In this document: positions 1-7,051 of the stretch, piece by piece
Layout of the letters: every line of letters begins with the position of its first letter
How positions within the stretch are numbered: the stretch's first letter is position 1
Source: Hyphomicrobiales bacterium
GTDB lineage: Bacteria > Pseudomonadota > Alphaproteobacteria > Rhizobiales > Aestuariivirgaceae
NCBI GenBank assembly: GCA_025356765.1
Contig: JANXRO010000143.1
Coordinates: forward strand, 1 to 9,463
Direction: 5' to 3'
DNA length: 9,463 bases
Notes under the pieces: model-generated
The model's input: only the letters and a program-made list of their open reading frames with translations
What the model was told of the DNA's origin: nothing
The model's database searches: none
Position numbers and translations under genes: made by a program

Positions 1-1572
1 CTTTTGCGGCTGGGCCTTCTCAGAGCTCACTTGCGGTTCAGGTTTCAGGCGCGCTTCGGCTTTCAATTTGCGTGCCGCCACCCCTGCCCCGCGTTGGGCC
101 AACATATCAGAATAGCCACCGGCATATTCACCCCAATGCCCATCACCTTCAAACATCAGAACCGATGTGGCAAGCTTATCCAGAAAATCACGATCATGGC
201 TGACCAGCAAAACTGTTCCCGTATATTCGCTCAAGAGTTCCTGCAAAAGGTCAAGCGTTTCAAGGTCCAAGTCGTTTGTAGGTTCATCAAGGATCAGAAA
301 ATTTGAAGGCTTGGCCAGTTCGCGCGCCAAAATCAAACGGGCGCGTTCTCCGCCTGATAATACTGAAACTGGTGTTCGGGCTTGTTCGGGCCGAAACAGA
401 AAATCGCGCATATAACTTACCACATGCTTGGTTTCACCGTTGATGGTGACAGATTGGCCACGACCAGCCGTAATCACATCTTGCACCAACGATGTTGGAT
501 CAAGGCTTTGGCGGCTTTGATCAAGGGCCACAATTTGCAAATTGGTACCCAACTTTATGGTTCCGCTGTCAGGCTCTAACGCGGCTGTGATCAATTTTAT
601 CAATGTGGTTTTGCCAGCACCATTGGGGCCAACAATGGCCAGCCTGTCGCCGCGCAACAGCAACAGATCAAGCTCCGCCACAATTTTTCGCTCAGCAAAG
701 CTTTTGCTAATTTTCTTGGCTTCCACCACAAGCTTGCCTGACATATCGCCTGCCGATGCCGCCAAGCGCACATTGCCCTGTGACCCAACATGGTCTTTGC
801 GTTCTTTGCGCAAGGTTCCCAGCAACTCAACACGGCGCATGTTGCGCTTGCGCCTTGCGGTAACGCCATAACGCATCCAATGTTCTTCGGTGGCAATGCG
901 TTGGGCCAGTTTTTGCTGGTTGATTTCTTCTTCTTCTAAAACCTTGTCGCGCCATTCTTCAAAATGGGCGAAACTTCTGTTCATCCGCTTGGTTTGGCCG
1001 CGATCCAACCAAATTGTGCTGTTGGACAGCCTTTCAAGAAAGCGTCTGTCATGGCTGATCAGAATGAAAGCAGACCTGAGCGATTTCAATTCGGCTTCCA
1101 GCCATTCAATAGCGGGCAAATCCAAATGGTTGGTTGGTTCATCCAACAAAAGCACATCAGGCTCTGGCGCCAGGGTACGTGCTAGGGCGGCCCGGCGGGC
1201 CTCACCTCCTGAAAGCTTTGCGGGGTCTTCTTCACCTGAAAGGCCAAGTTCATTGAGATAATGGCGACAGCGATAAGGGTCATCGGTTGGGCCAAGGCCT
1301 TGAACAACATAATCAAGAACGGTTTTATATCCCGTAAAATCAGGTTCTTGCGGTAAATAGCGCAAGGTGGTTGCGGGCTGAAGCCAACGTGTTCCTTGAT
1401 CTTGTTCAACCAAACCCGCAGCTATTTTAAGCAGCGTGGATTTGCCTGATCCATTGCGCCCAACAAGGCACATGCGATCGGTGTTATGGAGCATGAGCTC
1501 TGCACCATCAAGCACGGGCCTGCCACCAAAGGTTAGCCCTATATTTTGTAGATTAAGAAGAAGATCAGCCAT
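1..1572 (-). CDS. uup: ABC-F family ATPase Uup, 3' end beyond the window
   Basis: An open frame of 524 codons runs from ATG 1572-1570 to the left edge without a stop, so the C-terminus is missing (Uup is usually about 600-640 aa). It encodes two ABC domains and no membrane segments. Domain 1 has Walker A GRNGSGKST (residues 38-46), signature LSGGE (120-124), Walker B/D-loop LLLDEPTNHLD (to 151) and switch His174. The inter-domain linker (about 191-260) is charged, with the E-E-H-W-M-R-x-G-V-x-A-R-R-x-R-N pattern of the ABC-F P-site-tRNA arm. Domain 2 has GPNGAGKTT (315-323), LSGGE (405-409) and LDEPTNDLD (428-436). The VVSYMRDFLF-type segment before signature 2, and DEPTNHLD in domain 1 against DEPTNDLD in domain 2, favour Uup over EttA or antibiotic-resistance ABC-Fs. 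Family knowledge: Uup is a soluble, ribosome-associated ATPase that also affects precise transposon excision. The RBS is poor: the purine tract GAGAGAGG lies about 19 bases upstream. The gene follows gfa by 50 bases and may be co-transcribed. Confidence 0.93.
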   Translation of the reverse strand, partial: MADLLLNLQNIGLTFGGRPVLDGAELMLHNTDRMCLVGRNGSGKSTLLKIAAGLVEQDQGTRWLQPATTLRYLPQEPDFTGYKTVLDYVVQGLGPTDDPYRCRHYLNELGLSGEEDPAKLSGGEARRAALARTLAPEPDVLLLDEPTNHLDLPAIEWLEAELKSLRSAFILISHDRRFLERLSNSTIWLDRGQTKRMNRSFAHFEEWRDKVLEEEEINQQKLAQRIATEEHWMRYGVTARRKRNMRRVELLGTLRKERKDHVGSQGNVRLAASAGDMSGKLVVEAKKISKSFAERKIVAELDLLLLRGDRLAIVGPNGAGKTTLIKLITAALEPDSGTIKLGTNLQIVALDQSRQSLDPTSLVQDVITAGRGQSVTINGETKHVVSYMRDFLFRPEQARTPVSVLSGGERARLILARELAKPSNFLILDEPTNDLDLETLDLLQELLSEYTGTVLLVSHDRDFLDKLATSVLMFEGDGHWGEYAGGYSDMLAQRGAGVAARKLKAEARLKPEPQVSSEKAQPQK

Positions 1573-1622
1573 GGTGCGCTGACTAGCTGATCCTCTCTCT
1601 GCGTGCAAATTTTACAGTGTCG

Positions 1623-2270
1623 CTAGGCTTTCAATACGCCAGCTTGTTTTGCATCATGCGTGGCCAAATAATCCATCAGGCCTTCGGATAAGCAATCATG
1701 CGGTGGCAATCCAACCTTCTTCAAACGCGCGCGCACATCCTTTATTTTGCCGGGATCAAACCCTTGGCCAATGATGGAAGACACAAAGGCCGCAAATGTT
1801 GGTGGCGACCAGCCTTTTTCCTTCGACAATTCGGTGTGCACAAAATCCAAACCATAAAAACCATGTTTGGTGTTTTCAACGCGGCCATACAAATGAACGC
1901 CACAGCCTGTGCACGCATGGCGGCGGATGAGCGCTGTGTCGTCAACCACTTTCAATTTATGGCCATTGGCGGTCACAGAGACATTGTCTTTGCCTGTCAC
2001 AGCAACGATGGAGAATACAGCACCCTCAGGTTTCCAACATTTGGAACAGCCACACGCGTGGTTATGCGCGGTTTGGCCTTTGATGTGAATGCTGACAGGA
2101 TCTGTGGCGCAATGGCAGGTGAGTGTTCCTCCTGCAAAATTCTTCTTGGCCGTGCTCAAAACACCTTTGTTGATTAAGGGGTGCAGTGAGATTGGTTTGG
2201 TAGTTTTCTTGTCTGCCTTTTTGGCAGCTTTTTTCGGTGCTGCTTTTTTCTTAGATGGTTTTGTAGCCAC
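1623..2270 (-). CDS. gfa: S-(hydroxymethyl)glutathione synthase (glutathione-dependent formaldehyde-activating enzyme)
   Basis: Gfa accelerates condensation of formaldehyde with glutathione to S-hydroxymethylglutathione, the substrate of the upstream dehydrogenase. The product from GTG 2270-2268 is 215 aa. The GFA/CENP-V zinc fold is clear: GGTLTCHCATDP (Cys52, Cys54), CGCSKCWKPEG (Cys73, Cys75, Cys78) and HACTGCGVHLYGR (Cys120, Cys123), followed by FYGLDFVHTELS and FAAFVSSII, all closely matching Paracoccus Gfa as I recall it. I chose GTG over the in-frame ATG at 2330 because AAGAGGAGG lies 8 bases before the GTG and the ATG start would run 38 bases into frmA. Odd feature: residues 4-26 are almost entirely Lys, Ala, Pro and Thr, a histone H1-like extension absent from the Paracoccus form. 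The stop is TAG. The gene sits 22 bases after frmA, so the two are very probably co-transcribed, although in Paracoccus gfa precedes flhA. Confidence 0.93.
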   Translation of the reverse strand: MATKPSKKKAAPKKAAKKADKKTTKPISLHPLINKGVLSTAKKNFAGGTLTCHCATDPVSIHIKGQTAHNHACGCSKCWKPEGAVFSIVAVTGKDNVSVTANGHKLKVVDDTALIRRHACTGCGVHLYGRVENTKHGFYGLDFVHTELSKEKGWSPPTFAAFVSSIIGQGFDPGKIKDVRARLKKVGLPPHDCLSEGLMDYLATHDAKQAGVLKA

Positions 2271-2278
2271 GACGACGT

Positions 2279-2287
2279 CCTCCTCTT
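2279..2287 (-). promoter_or_regulatory. Shine-Dalgarno deciding the gfa start
   Basis: On the minus strand AAGAGGAGG lies 8 bases before GTG 2270-2268, just after the frmA stop at 2295-2293. It is a near-perfect anti-16S match, and no comparable site precedes the longer ATG start at 2330. It supports GTG initiation of gfa and a tight frmA-gfa operon. Confidence 0.75.
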
Positions 2288-2292
2288 TGCTG

Positions 2293-3402
2293 TTAAAACA
2301 CGATGACACTCCGAATAGATTTTCCTTCATGCATCAAATCAAACGCATGATTGATTTGGTCCAAGGGCAAAATATGCGTGATCATCGGATCTATCTCAAT
2401 CTTGCCTTCCATATACCAATCAACAATCTTGGGCACATCAGTGCGGCCACGCGCGCCACCAAATGCCGTGCCACGCCACGAGCGGCCAGTGACCAATTGG
2501 AAAGGCCTTGTGGAAATTTCTTGGCCAGCCCCTGCAACACCAATGATGATGGATTGGCCCCAACCCTTGTGGGCCGCTTCCAACGCGATGCGCATCACTT
2601 TAACGTTGCCGATGCATTCAAATGTGTAATCAGCACCCCCGCCGGTCAAATCTACGAGAAATGCCACCAAATCGCCTGGCACCTTGGATGGGTTGACAAA
2701 ATGCGTCATGCCGAATTTGCGGCCCCAGGCTTCCTTATCGTCGTTCATGTCTACGCCAACAATTTGCCTTGCCCCCGCCAATCGCAATCCTTGGATTACG
2801 TTGAGGCCAATGCCCCCCAAGCCAAAGACGATGGCAGTTGAACCCACTTCAACTTTGGCTGTGTTGATTACGGCACCAACACCTGTTGTCACACCGCAAC
2901 CAATGTAACAAATTTTCTCGAAAGGGGCATCTTGGCGCACTTTGGCCAAGGCAATTTCAGGCAACACTGTGTAGTTTGAAAATGTTGAACAGCCCATATA
3001 ATGGTGAATAGCTTGGCCCTTATATGAAAAGCGCGACGTGCCATCGGGCATCATGCCCTTGCCTTGGGTGGTTCTGATTTTCTGGCACAGATTTGTTTTG
3101 GGGTTTAGGCAATATTCGCATTCACGACATTCTGGCGTGTAAAGTGGAATGACATGATCACCTTTTTGGAGTGATTTTACACCAGGCCCCACATCAACAA
3201 CAATGCCTGCACCTTCATGGCCCATGATTGCTGGAAAAAGGCCTTCAGGATCAGAGCCTGAAATGGTGAATTCATCGGTGTGGCAAACGCCCGTGGCTTT
3301 AATTTCAACCAGAACTTCGCCTTCGCGCGGACCCGTCACATCCACTTCAACAATTTCTAAAGGCTTACCAGCTTCAAAGGCAACAGCGGCACGAGACTTC
3401 AT
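2293..3402 (-). CDS. frmA: S-(hydroxymethyl)glutathione dehydrogenase / class III alcohol dehydrogenase
   Basis: Cytosolic zinc- and NAD-dependent enzyme oxidising S-hydroxymethylglutathione (formaldehyde plus glutathione) to S-formylglutathione; the family also reduces S-nitrosoglutathione. At 369 aa it has the standard class III ADH length. Visible catalytic zinc ligands are Cys40, His62 (in GHEGAG) and Cys169 (IGCG). Structural zinc ligands are Cys92, Cys95, Cys98 and Cys106. The Rossmann motif is GLGGIG (194-199), with Asp218 (GVDMN) positioned for NAD. Class III hallmarks include TQGKGMMPDGTSRF, HYMGCSTFSNYTV, FECIGNVKVMR and ATRPFQLVTGR-like segments. The ATG at 3402 is preceded by GGGGA seven bases upstream. 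It is also called adhC, adhI or flhA in alphaproteobacteria. It follows mtlK by 40 bases and precedes gfa by 22. An S-formylglutathione hydrolase, the next step, is not in the window. Confidence 0.97.
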   Translation of the reverse strand: MKSRAAVAFEAGKPLEIVEVDVTGPREGEVLVEIKATGVCHTDEFTISGSDPEGLFPAIMGHEGAGIVVDVGPGVKSLQKGDHVIPLYTPECRECEYCLNPKTNLCQKIRTTQGKGMMPDGTSRFSYKGQAIHHYMGCSTFSNYTVLPEIALAKVRQDAPFEKICYIGCGVTTGVGAVINTAKVEVGSTAIVFGLGGIGLNVIQGLRLAGARQIVGVDMNDDKEAWGRKFGMTHFVNPSKVPGDLVAFLVDLTGGGADYTFECIGNVKVMRIALEAAHKGWGQSIIIGVAGAGQEISTRPFQLVTGRSWRGTAFGGARGRTDVPKIVDWYMEGKIEIDPMITHILPLDQINHAFDLMHEGKSIRSVIVF

Positions 3403-3421
3403 CAGATAATCCCCAATATGA

Positions 3422-3435
3422 TTAGGGCATCCTAA
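3422..3435. repeat. Short inverted repeat between mtlK and frmA
   Basis: TTAGG and CCTAA arms of 5 bp flank a 4-base loop in the 40-base gap between the mtlK stop and the frmA start. There is no T-tract after it, so it does not look like an intrinsic terminator. It may be chance, a small operator or a processing site. Confidence 0.25.
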
Positions 3436-3442
3436 CGCAACT

Positions 3443-4918
3443 TTAGGAAGCGAGATAGCCCTTTACGGTTGCTTCAGCGCCATTTTTCCAAATTGCGTTC
3501 AGCCAATCAGCAAACACTTTTTGCATTTCAGGGGCAGTGCCCACGTCGCCATAGATTTCAGACATATCAAGCCAGATTTGCGGATTGGTTTTTGCCAGTT
3601 TAGCTTTGGCTTGCAGGCTATCCCAGTTGGGATCATTGGGTTCGATCACTTTGCCGCTATCGGTTGTGCCAAAACAATAACGGCACCACAGGGCCGAGGC
3701 CAAGGCCAAACCATTGATCGATTTTCCAGCCTTCAGCCGATCTGCGATGGGCGGCACGATGAATTTAGGTTGGCGATTGGAACCATCAAGACATAATCTT
3801 CTAATCGTGTCAGCAATTTTGGGGTTGGCAAAGCGCCGCTCAATCAACGTTTGATAATCTTTGAGGTCGGTGCCGGGCACTGGCAAAACTGTTGGGCGAA
3901 TTTCATCATCGGTGATCTTTTTGAGGAAGTTTCTGATCAACGGTGTCTCCATTGCTTCATGGGCGAATTCAACATCCATCAAGCCGCCAATATAGGCAAT
4001 GACAGCATGACCCCCATTGAGAATGCGGATTTTCATATATTCCCAGGGCGTTACATCTTTGACAAATTGAGCGCCAACTTTTTCCCAAGCTGGGCGGCCT
4101 GATGGGAAATTATCTTCCACCACCCATTGTTTGAATTCTTCACAGAAAATTGGCCATGTATCTTCAACGCCAAAAACTTCAGCGCAAATCTTGCGCTCAC
4201 GGTCTCCGGTGGCTGGTGTGATGCGATCCACCATAGCGTTGGGGAATGCAACATGCGCATTGATCCAATCAGCAAGTGCCGGGTTGGAAAGTCTTGCCAA
4301 ACCGACAACAGCATTTTTGGTAACAACGCCATTGTGGGGAACATTGTCGCAGGACATCACGGTGAATGCTTGAATGCCAGTGGCACGACGCGCGGCAAGG
4401 CCAGCGACGATAAATCCAAAAACTGTGCTTGGATCATGTGGGTGGGCACCATCACGCGCAATTGCATGATGTTGTGGGTTGAAATTGCCAGTGGCCGGAT
4501 CAATAAAATATCCACCCTCCGTTATGGTCAGTGACACAATGCGAATTTCAGGATCGCATAGTTTGGCCATCATGGCCGGCTTGTCGTTGGGAGAAACAAA
4601 ATCAATCAACGGGCCAGTTATATGTGCTGTGCTCAGATCATTGTCTTGTTCGACAACAGTGGTCAAATAATCTTGAGCGGCCAAGCGCTGGCGCATCGCC
4701 TCATCAGATTGCATTACGCCTGCGCCAACCAAAGCCCAATCGTGATCAAGACCCTTATTAAAAAGATCATCAAGATAAACGGCCAAATGTGCACGGTGAA
4801 AGTTGCCCACACCAAAATGCATAATGCCTTGTTTAAGCGAAGAGCGCGTATACGTTGGCACCGACATTTTTTTGCTAATCGCTGACAGATTAGCCAGCGA
4901 TAGTTTTAACTCAGTCAT
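3443..4918 (-). CDS. mtlK: Polyol (mannitol/arabitol-type) 2-dehydrogenase, long-chain MDH family
   Basis: A 491-aa NAD-dependent secondary-alcohol dehydrogenase predicted to oxidise D-mannitol to fructose and, as in related MtlK enzymes, arabitol or glucitol to the matching ketose. It has the two-domain long-chain mannitol dehydrogenase layout: N-terminal nucleotide-binding region with FGVGNFHRAH (35-44) and later VSLTITEGGY (128-137), then a C-terminal helical domain. The catalytic K-x4-N-x2-H is present as Lys296, Asn301 and His304 (KIRILNGGH), equivalent to Lys295/Asn300/His303 of Pseudomonas fluorescens mannitol 2-dehydrogenase. Length equals that enzyme (about 493 aa). The start ATG 4918-4916 has only a weak GGA upstream and overlaps, as ATGA, the stop of a 24-codon reading frame left from smoS, so translational coupling is likely. 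It follows the smoEFGK transporter as in Rhodobacter sphaeroides. The exact substrate cannot be read from the sequence, and fructuronate or tagaturonate reductase relatives are less likely in this context. Confidence 0.9.
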   Translation of the reverse strand: MTELKLSLANLSAISKKMSVPTYTRSSLKQGIMHFGVGNFHRAHLAVYLDDLFNKGLDHDWALVGAGVMQSDEAMRQRLAAQDYLTTVVEQDNDLSTAHITGPLIDFVSPNDKPAMMAKLCDPEIRIVSLTITEGGYFIDPATGNFNPQHHAIARDGAHPHDPSTVFGFIVAGLAARRATGIQAFTVMSCDNVPHNGVVTKNAVVGLARLSNPALADWINAHVAFPNAMVDRITPATGDRERKICAEVFGVEDTWPIFCEEFKQWVVEDNFPSGRPAWEKVGAQFVKDVTPWEYMKIRILNGGHAVIAYIGGLMDVEFAHEAMETPLIRNFLKKITDDEIRPTVLPVPGTDLKDYQTLIERRFANPKIADTIRRLCLDGSNRQPKFIVPPIADRLKAGKSINGLALASALWCRYCFGTTDSGKVIEPNDPNWDSLQAKAKLAKTNPQIWLDMSEIYGDVGTAPEMQKVFADWLNAIWKNGAEATVKGYLAS

Positions 4919-5024
4919 TTTGCGCCATCCAAGTCATAGGTTTGTGAGACGATATAATCGCGTTCAAGGTCTTCAAAAAAAATAGCCATGCGCCCCTCGA
5001 TGCGGCCCTAGCCCACAGTCTCAT
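4915..5024 (-). pseudogene. smoS: Remnant of smoS (SDR sorbitol dehydrogenase), internally deleted
   Basis: In Rhodobacter-type operons smoS (about 256 aa) lies between smoK and mtlK; here only about 110 bases separate them. A 24-codon frame (4989-4915) contains MAIFF, then DYIVSQTYDLDG. This corresponds to the C-terminal tail of SmoS, which I recall as GMAIFLA...DYIVSQTYNVDGGNWMS. At the other end ATG AGA CTG (5024-5016) overlaps the smoK stop as ATGA and could be the old start (SmoS begins MRL). That start is in a different frame from the tail. Everything else, including the SDR TGxxxGxG motif and YxxxK catalytic pair, is absent, so no enzyme can be made. The tail stop (TGA 4917-4915) overlaps the mtlK ATG, which may explain why this piece is kept. 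The C-terminal match is strong but from memory; the N-terminal match is weak. Confidence 0.75.
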
Positions 5025-6001
5025 TTGCGGATTGTCCGACCATCTTTGCCAAAATAATGCATTCTGGATTTATCGGGTGTCATCCAAACATTAGTGCCCG
5101 GTGCGAAAGTATTTTCCCCAGAGGCGCGCACCGTAAGTCGGCCACGTGCACCTGCGTCGATATGCAGGAACGTGTCTGAGCCTAAATGCTCGCTGAGCAA
5201 AACCTTGCCCTGCCACTCACCCCTTTTCTCAGAAATTTCGATATGTTCAGGGCGAATACCGATTGTGTCGTTTTCAACAAAATTCATTTTGGGTGAGCCG
5301 ATGAAGCCCGCAACAAATAAAGAATCTGGTTTGTTATAAAGCTCAAGGGGGGAGCCTACCTGTTCGATATGGCCCTTGTTCAGCACCACAATGCGATCAG
5401 CCATCGTCATTGCTTCCACTTGATCGTGCGTTACATAAATGCTGGTTGATCCCAAATCCTTATGAAGCTGCATGATAAAGATACGCATATTCACGCGCAG
5501 CGCGGCATCAAGGTTCGAGAGTGGTTCGTCAAAAAGAAATGCCTTGGGATTGCGCACAATGGCGCGACCAATGGCAACACGCTGGCGTTGGCCACCAGAA
5601 AGTTGACCGGGCCTTCTTTCCAGATAGTCATTGAGGTTTAAAGTTTGTGCGGCGTGATTGACCTTTTGATCAATCTCGGCTTGGGGCATTTTTGCCATCT
5701 TCAACGGAAACGCGATATTGTTGCGCACTGTCATATGCGGATATAGCGCATAAGATTGGAACACCATGGCCAGCCCGCGGCCTGATGGCGGCGTGTCTGT
5801 TACATCATTGCCATCAATTTTAATCTCGCCTGATGTCATATCTTCAAGGCCTGCAATCAAACGCAAAAGCGTAGATTTGCCACAGCCAGAAGGGCCAACA
5901 AACACCACAAACTCGCCGTTCTTGATCTCAAGATCAGCCCCCGGGATAATCACGGCATCGCCGAAAGCTTTGCGCACTTTGTTGAGTGAAATCGTTCCCA
6001 T
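5021..6001 (-). CDS. smoK: Polyol ABC transporter ATP-binding protein (MalK/SmoK type)
   Basis: A 326-aa cytoplasmic ATPase that powers the SmoEFG importer, of the CUT1/MalK family. The ABC domain shows Walker A GPSGCGKST (36-44), Q-loop Gln82 in VFQSYALYPHMTV, signature LSGGQRQRVAIGRA (134-147), Walker B ending FDEP (157-160), D-loop SNLD (162-165) and switch His192 in VTHDQVEAM. The C-terminal portion (about 230-326) has the TOBE-type GIRPEHIEI segment of MalK proteins. I chose ATG 6001-5999, starting MGTISLNKV: it aligns with family N-termini and overlaps the smoG stop as TAATG, with GGAG ten bases upstream. The longer in-frame ATG at 6055 would add 18 residues inside smoG. The stop TGA (5023-5021) overlaps an ATG that was probably the smoS start. 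Confidence 0.94.
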   Translation of the reverse strand: MGTISLNKVRKAFGDAVIIPGADLEIKNGEFVVFVGPSGCGKSTLLRLIAGLEDMTSGEIKIDGNDVTDTPPSGRGLAMVFQSYALYPHMTVRNNIAFPLKMAKMPQAEIDQKVNHAAQTLNLNDYLERRPGQLSGGQRQRVAIGRAIVRNPKAFLFDEPLSNLDAALRVNMRIFIMQLHKDLGSTSIYVTHDQVEAMTMADRIVVLNKGHIEQVGSPLELYNKPDSLFVAGFIGSPKMNFVENDTIGIRPEHIEISEKRGEWQGKVLLSEHLGSDTFLHIDAGARGRLTVRASGENTFAPGTNVWMTPDKSRMHYFGKDGRTIRK

Positions 6002-7047
6002 TATTTTACTGCTCCGAATGTAAGGCCGCGTACGAGTTGTTTTTGTGAGAACCATCCGATGATCAAGATCGGTGCAATCGCCATCATCGAGGCCGCTGAA
6101 AGCTTGGCCCAGAATTGTCCTTCAGGACTTGAATATTCCGAAATGAAGAAACTCAACGGTGCTGCATATTTGTTGGTCAAGTTCAAAGACCAGAATGCTT
6201 CATTCCAAGACAAAATTAAATTGAGCAGACAGGTTGAGGCAATGCCAGGCAGCGCCATCGGTGTGAGAACGCGGGAGAGTTCGTTCCACAACGATGCGCC
6301 GTCCATGCGGGCAGCTTCAAGAATGCCCACGGGAATTTCTTTGAAATAAGTGAACAACATCCAAATGACGATTGGCAAATTCAGAAGCGTCATCAGCGGA
6401 ACCATGCCCCAGAAACTATCCATGATATTGTAATCACCCCAATTGGCCCAACCCCAATCCCTGAACACGAGACCATTGCGATTGAAAATGAGATAGATTG
6501 GGATCAGAGCACCTGCGGGGGGCATCATCTTGGTGGATAGCATCCACAGCAACATGTTGTGCGTGTTGCGGCTCCAAGCCCAAAGCGATGCTGGCACCAC
6601 AAAAATAAACAACAGCAAAATGCCAATGACAGCGTTGGTGGGTTTCCAATTGTTAAAATAGAGGGCCACAAAACAGATTGCCAAAGACCCAAGCACAATG
6701 CCAAGCCAGCCAAGGCTGCTGATCTTGCTGCCGCCTTCTGGATTTGGCGCAAACGCCATCGACCACGCGGCGGGAATGGCAAACACCAAACCCAGCAGTG
6801 TTGAAAGAATTACAATCACGCTGGTGTTAAACACATAGCGGAAATAGTTGGAACGCTCCTGCACAATGCCGAAATTTTCTAATGTCCAAGGCGTTGAAAG
6901 CCAATTTTGGGGCAACGTATAAGCATCCGACTCAGTTTTGAAGGCGGCGACCGCGGTCCAAAAAATTGGGAAGAACAACAAAAGCCCAATTACCCACGCG
7001 ATGATTGTTGTCAGAAGTTTGCGGCGGTTTGATATTTTCCGGGCCAT
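6001..7047 (-). CDS. smoG: Polyol ABC transporter permease, MalG/SmoG type, with an extra two-helix insert
   Basis: Inner-membrane subunit of the polyol importer, 348 aa from ATG 7047-7045. GGAGG (7061-7057) lies 9 bases upstream, inside the end of smoF, and the gap to the smoF stop is 4 bases. The first helix is at about 11-33, the second at about 72-98. The cytoplasmic EAA loop that docks on the ATPase is E-A-A-R-M-D-G-A (244-251), and the C-terminal LVRGLTFGAVK resembles MalG relatives. CUT1 MalG-type permeases are usually about 270-300 aa. Here roughly residues 101-170 are extra, lying between helix 2 and the MMPPAGALIPIYLIF segment, and contain two further hydrophobic stretches (112-131 and 138-158). 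The insert is in frame and has the same base composition as its surroundings, so it is probably real rather than an assembly error. The longer frame from 7086 overlaps smoF and is rejected. Confidence 0.92.
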   Translation of the reverse strand: MARKISNRRKLLTTIIAWVIGLLLFFPIFWTAVAAFKTESDAYTLPQNWLSTPWTLENFGIVQERSNYFRYVFNTSVIVILSTLLGLVFAIPAAWSMAFAPNPEGGSKISSLGWLGIVLGSLAICFVALYFNNWKPTNAVIGILLLFIFVVPASLWAWSRNTHNMLLWMLSTKMMPPAGALIPIYLIFNRNGLVFRDWGWANWGDYNIMDSFWGMVPLMTLLNLPIVIWMLFTYFKEIPVGILEAARMDGASLWNELSRVLTPMALPGIASTCLLNLILSWNEAFWSLNLTNKYAAPLSFFISEYSSPEGQFWAKLSAASMMAIAPILIIGWFSQKQLVRGLTFGAVK

Positions 7048-7051
7048 GCGA

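Noticed and set aside
1..1572. ABC-F protein as an antibiotic-resistance (target protection) factor
   Set aside because: Linker length and motifs follow Uup housekeeping proteins, with no resistance-type extended arm and no mobile-element context.
1609..1633. TTGAAA ... TAAAAT as a promoter for uup
   Set aside because: The TAAAAT box is good but the spacer is only 14 bases; too weak to list as a feature, though an own promoter for uup remains possible.
2271..2330. Longer gfa start at ATG 2330
   Set aside because: It would overlap the end of frmA, has no ribosome binding site comparable to AAGAGGAGG before the GTG at 2270, and its extra residues do not resemble Gfa.
2089..2841. A 250-codon plus-strand open frame antisense to gfa and frmA
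   Set aside because: It lies opposite two certain genes, shows no domain-like pattern, and its hydrophobic stretch is just the complement of the lysine-rich gfa codons.
3422..3435. Intrinsic terminator between mtlK and frmA
   Set aside because: The stem is only 5 bp with no T-run downstream; kept only as a low-confidence inverted repeat.
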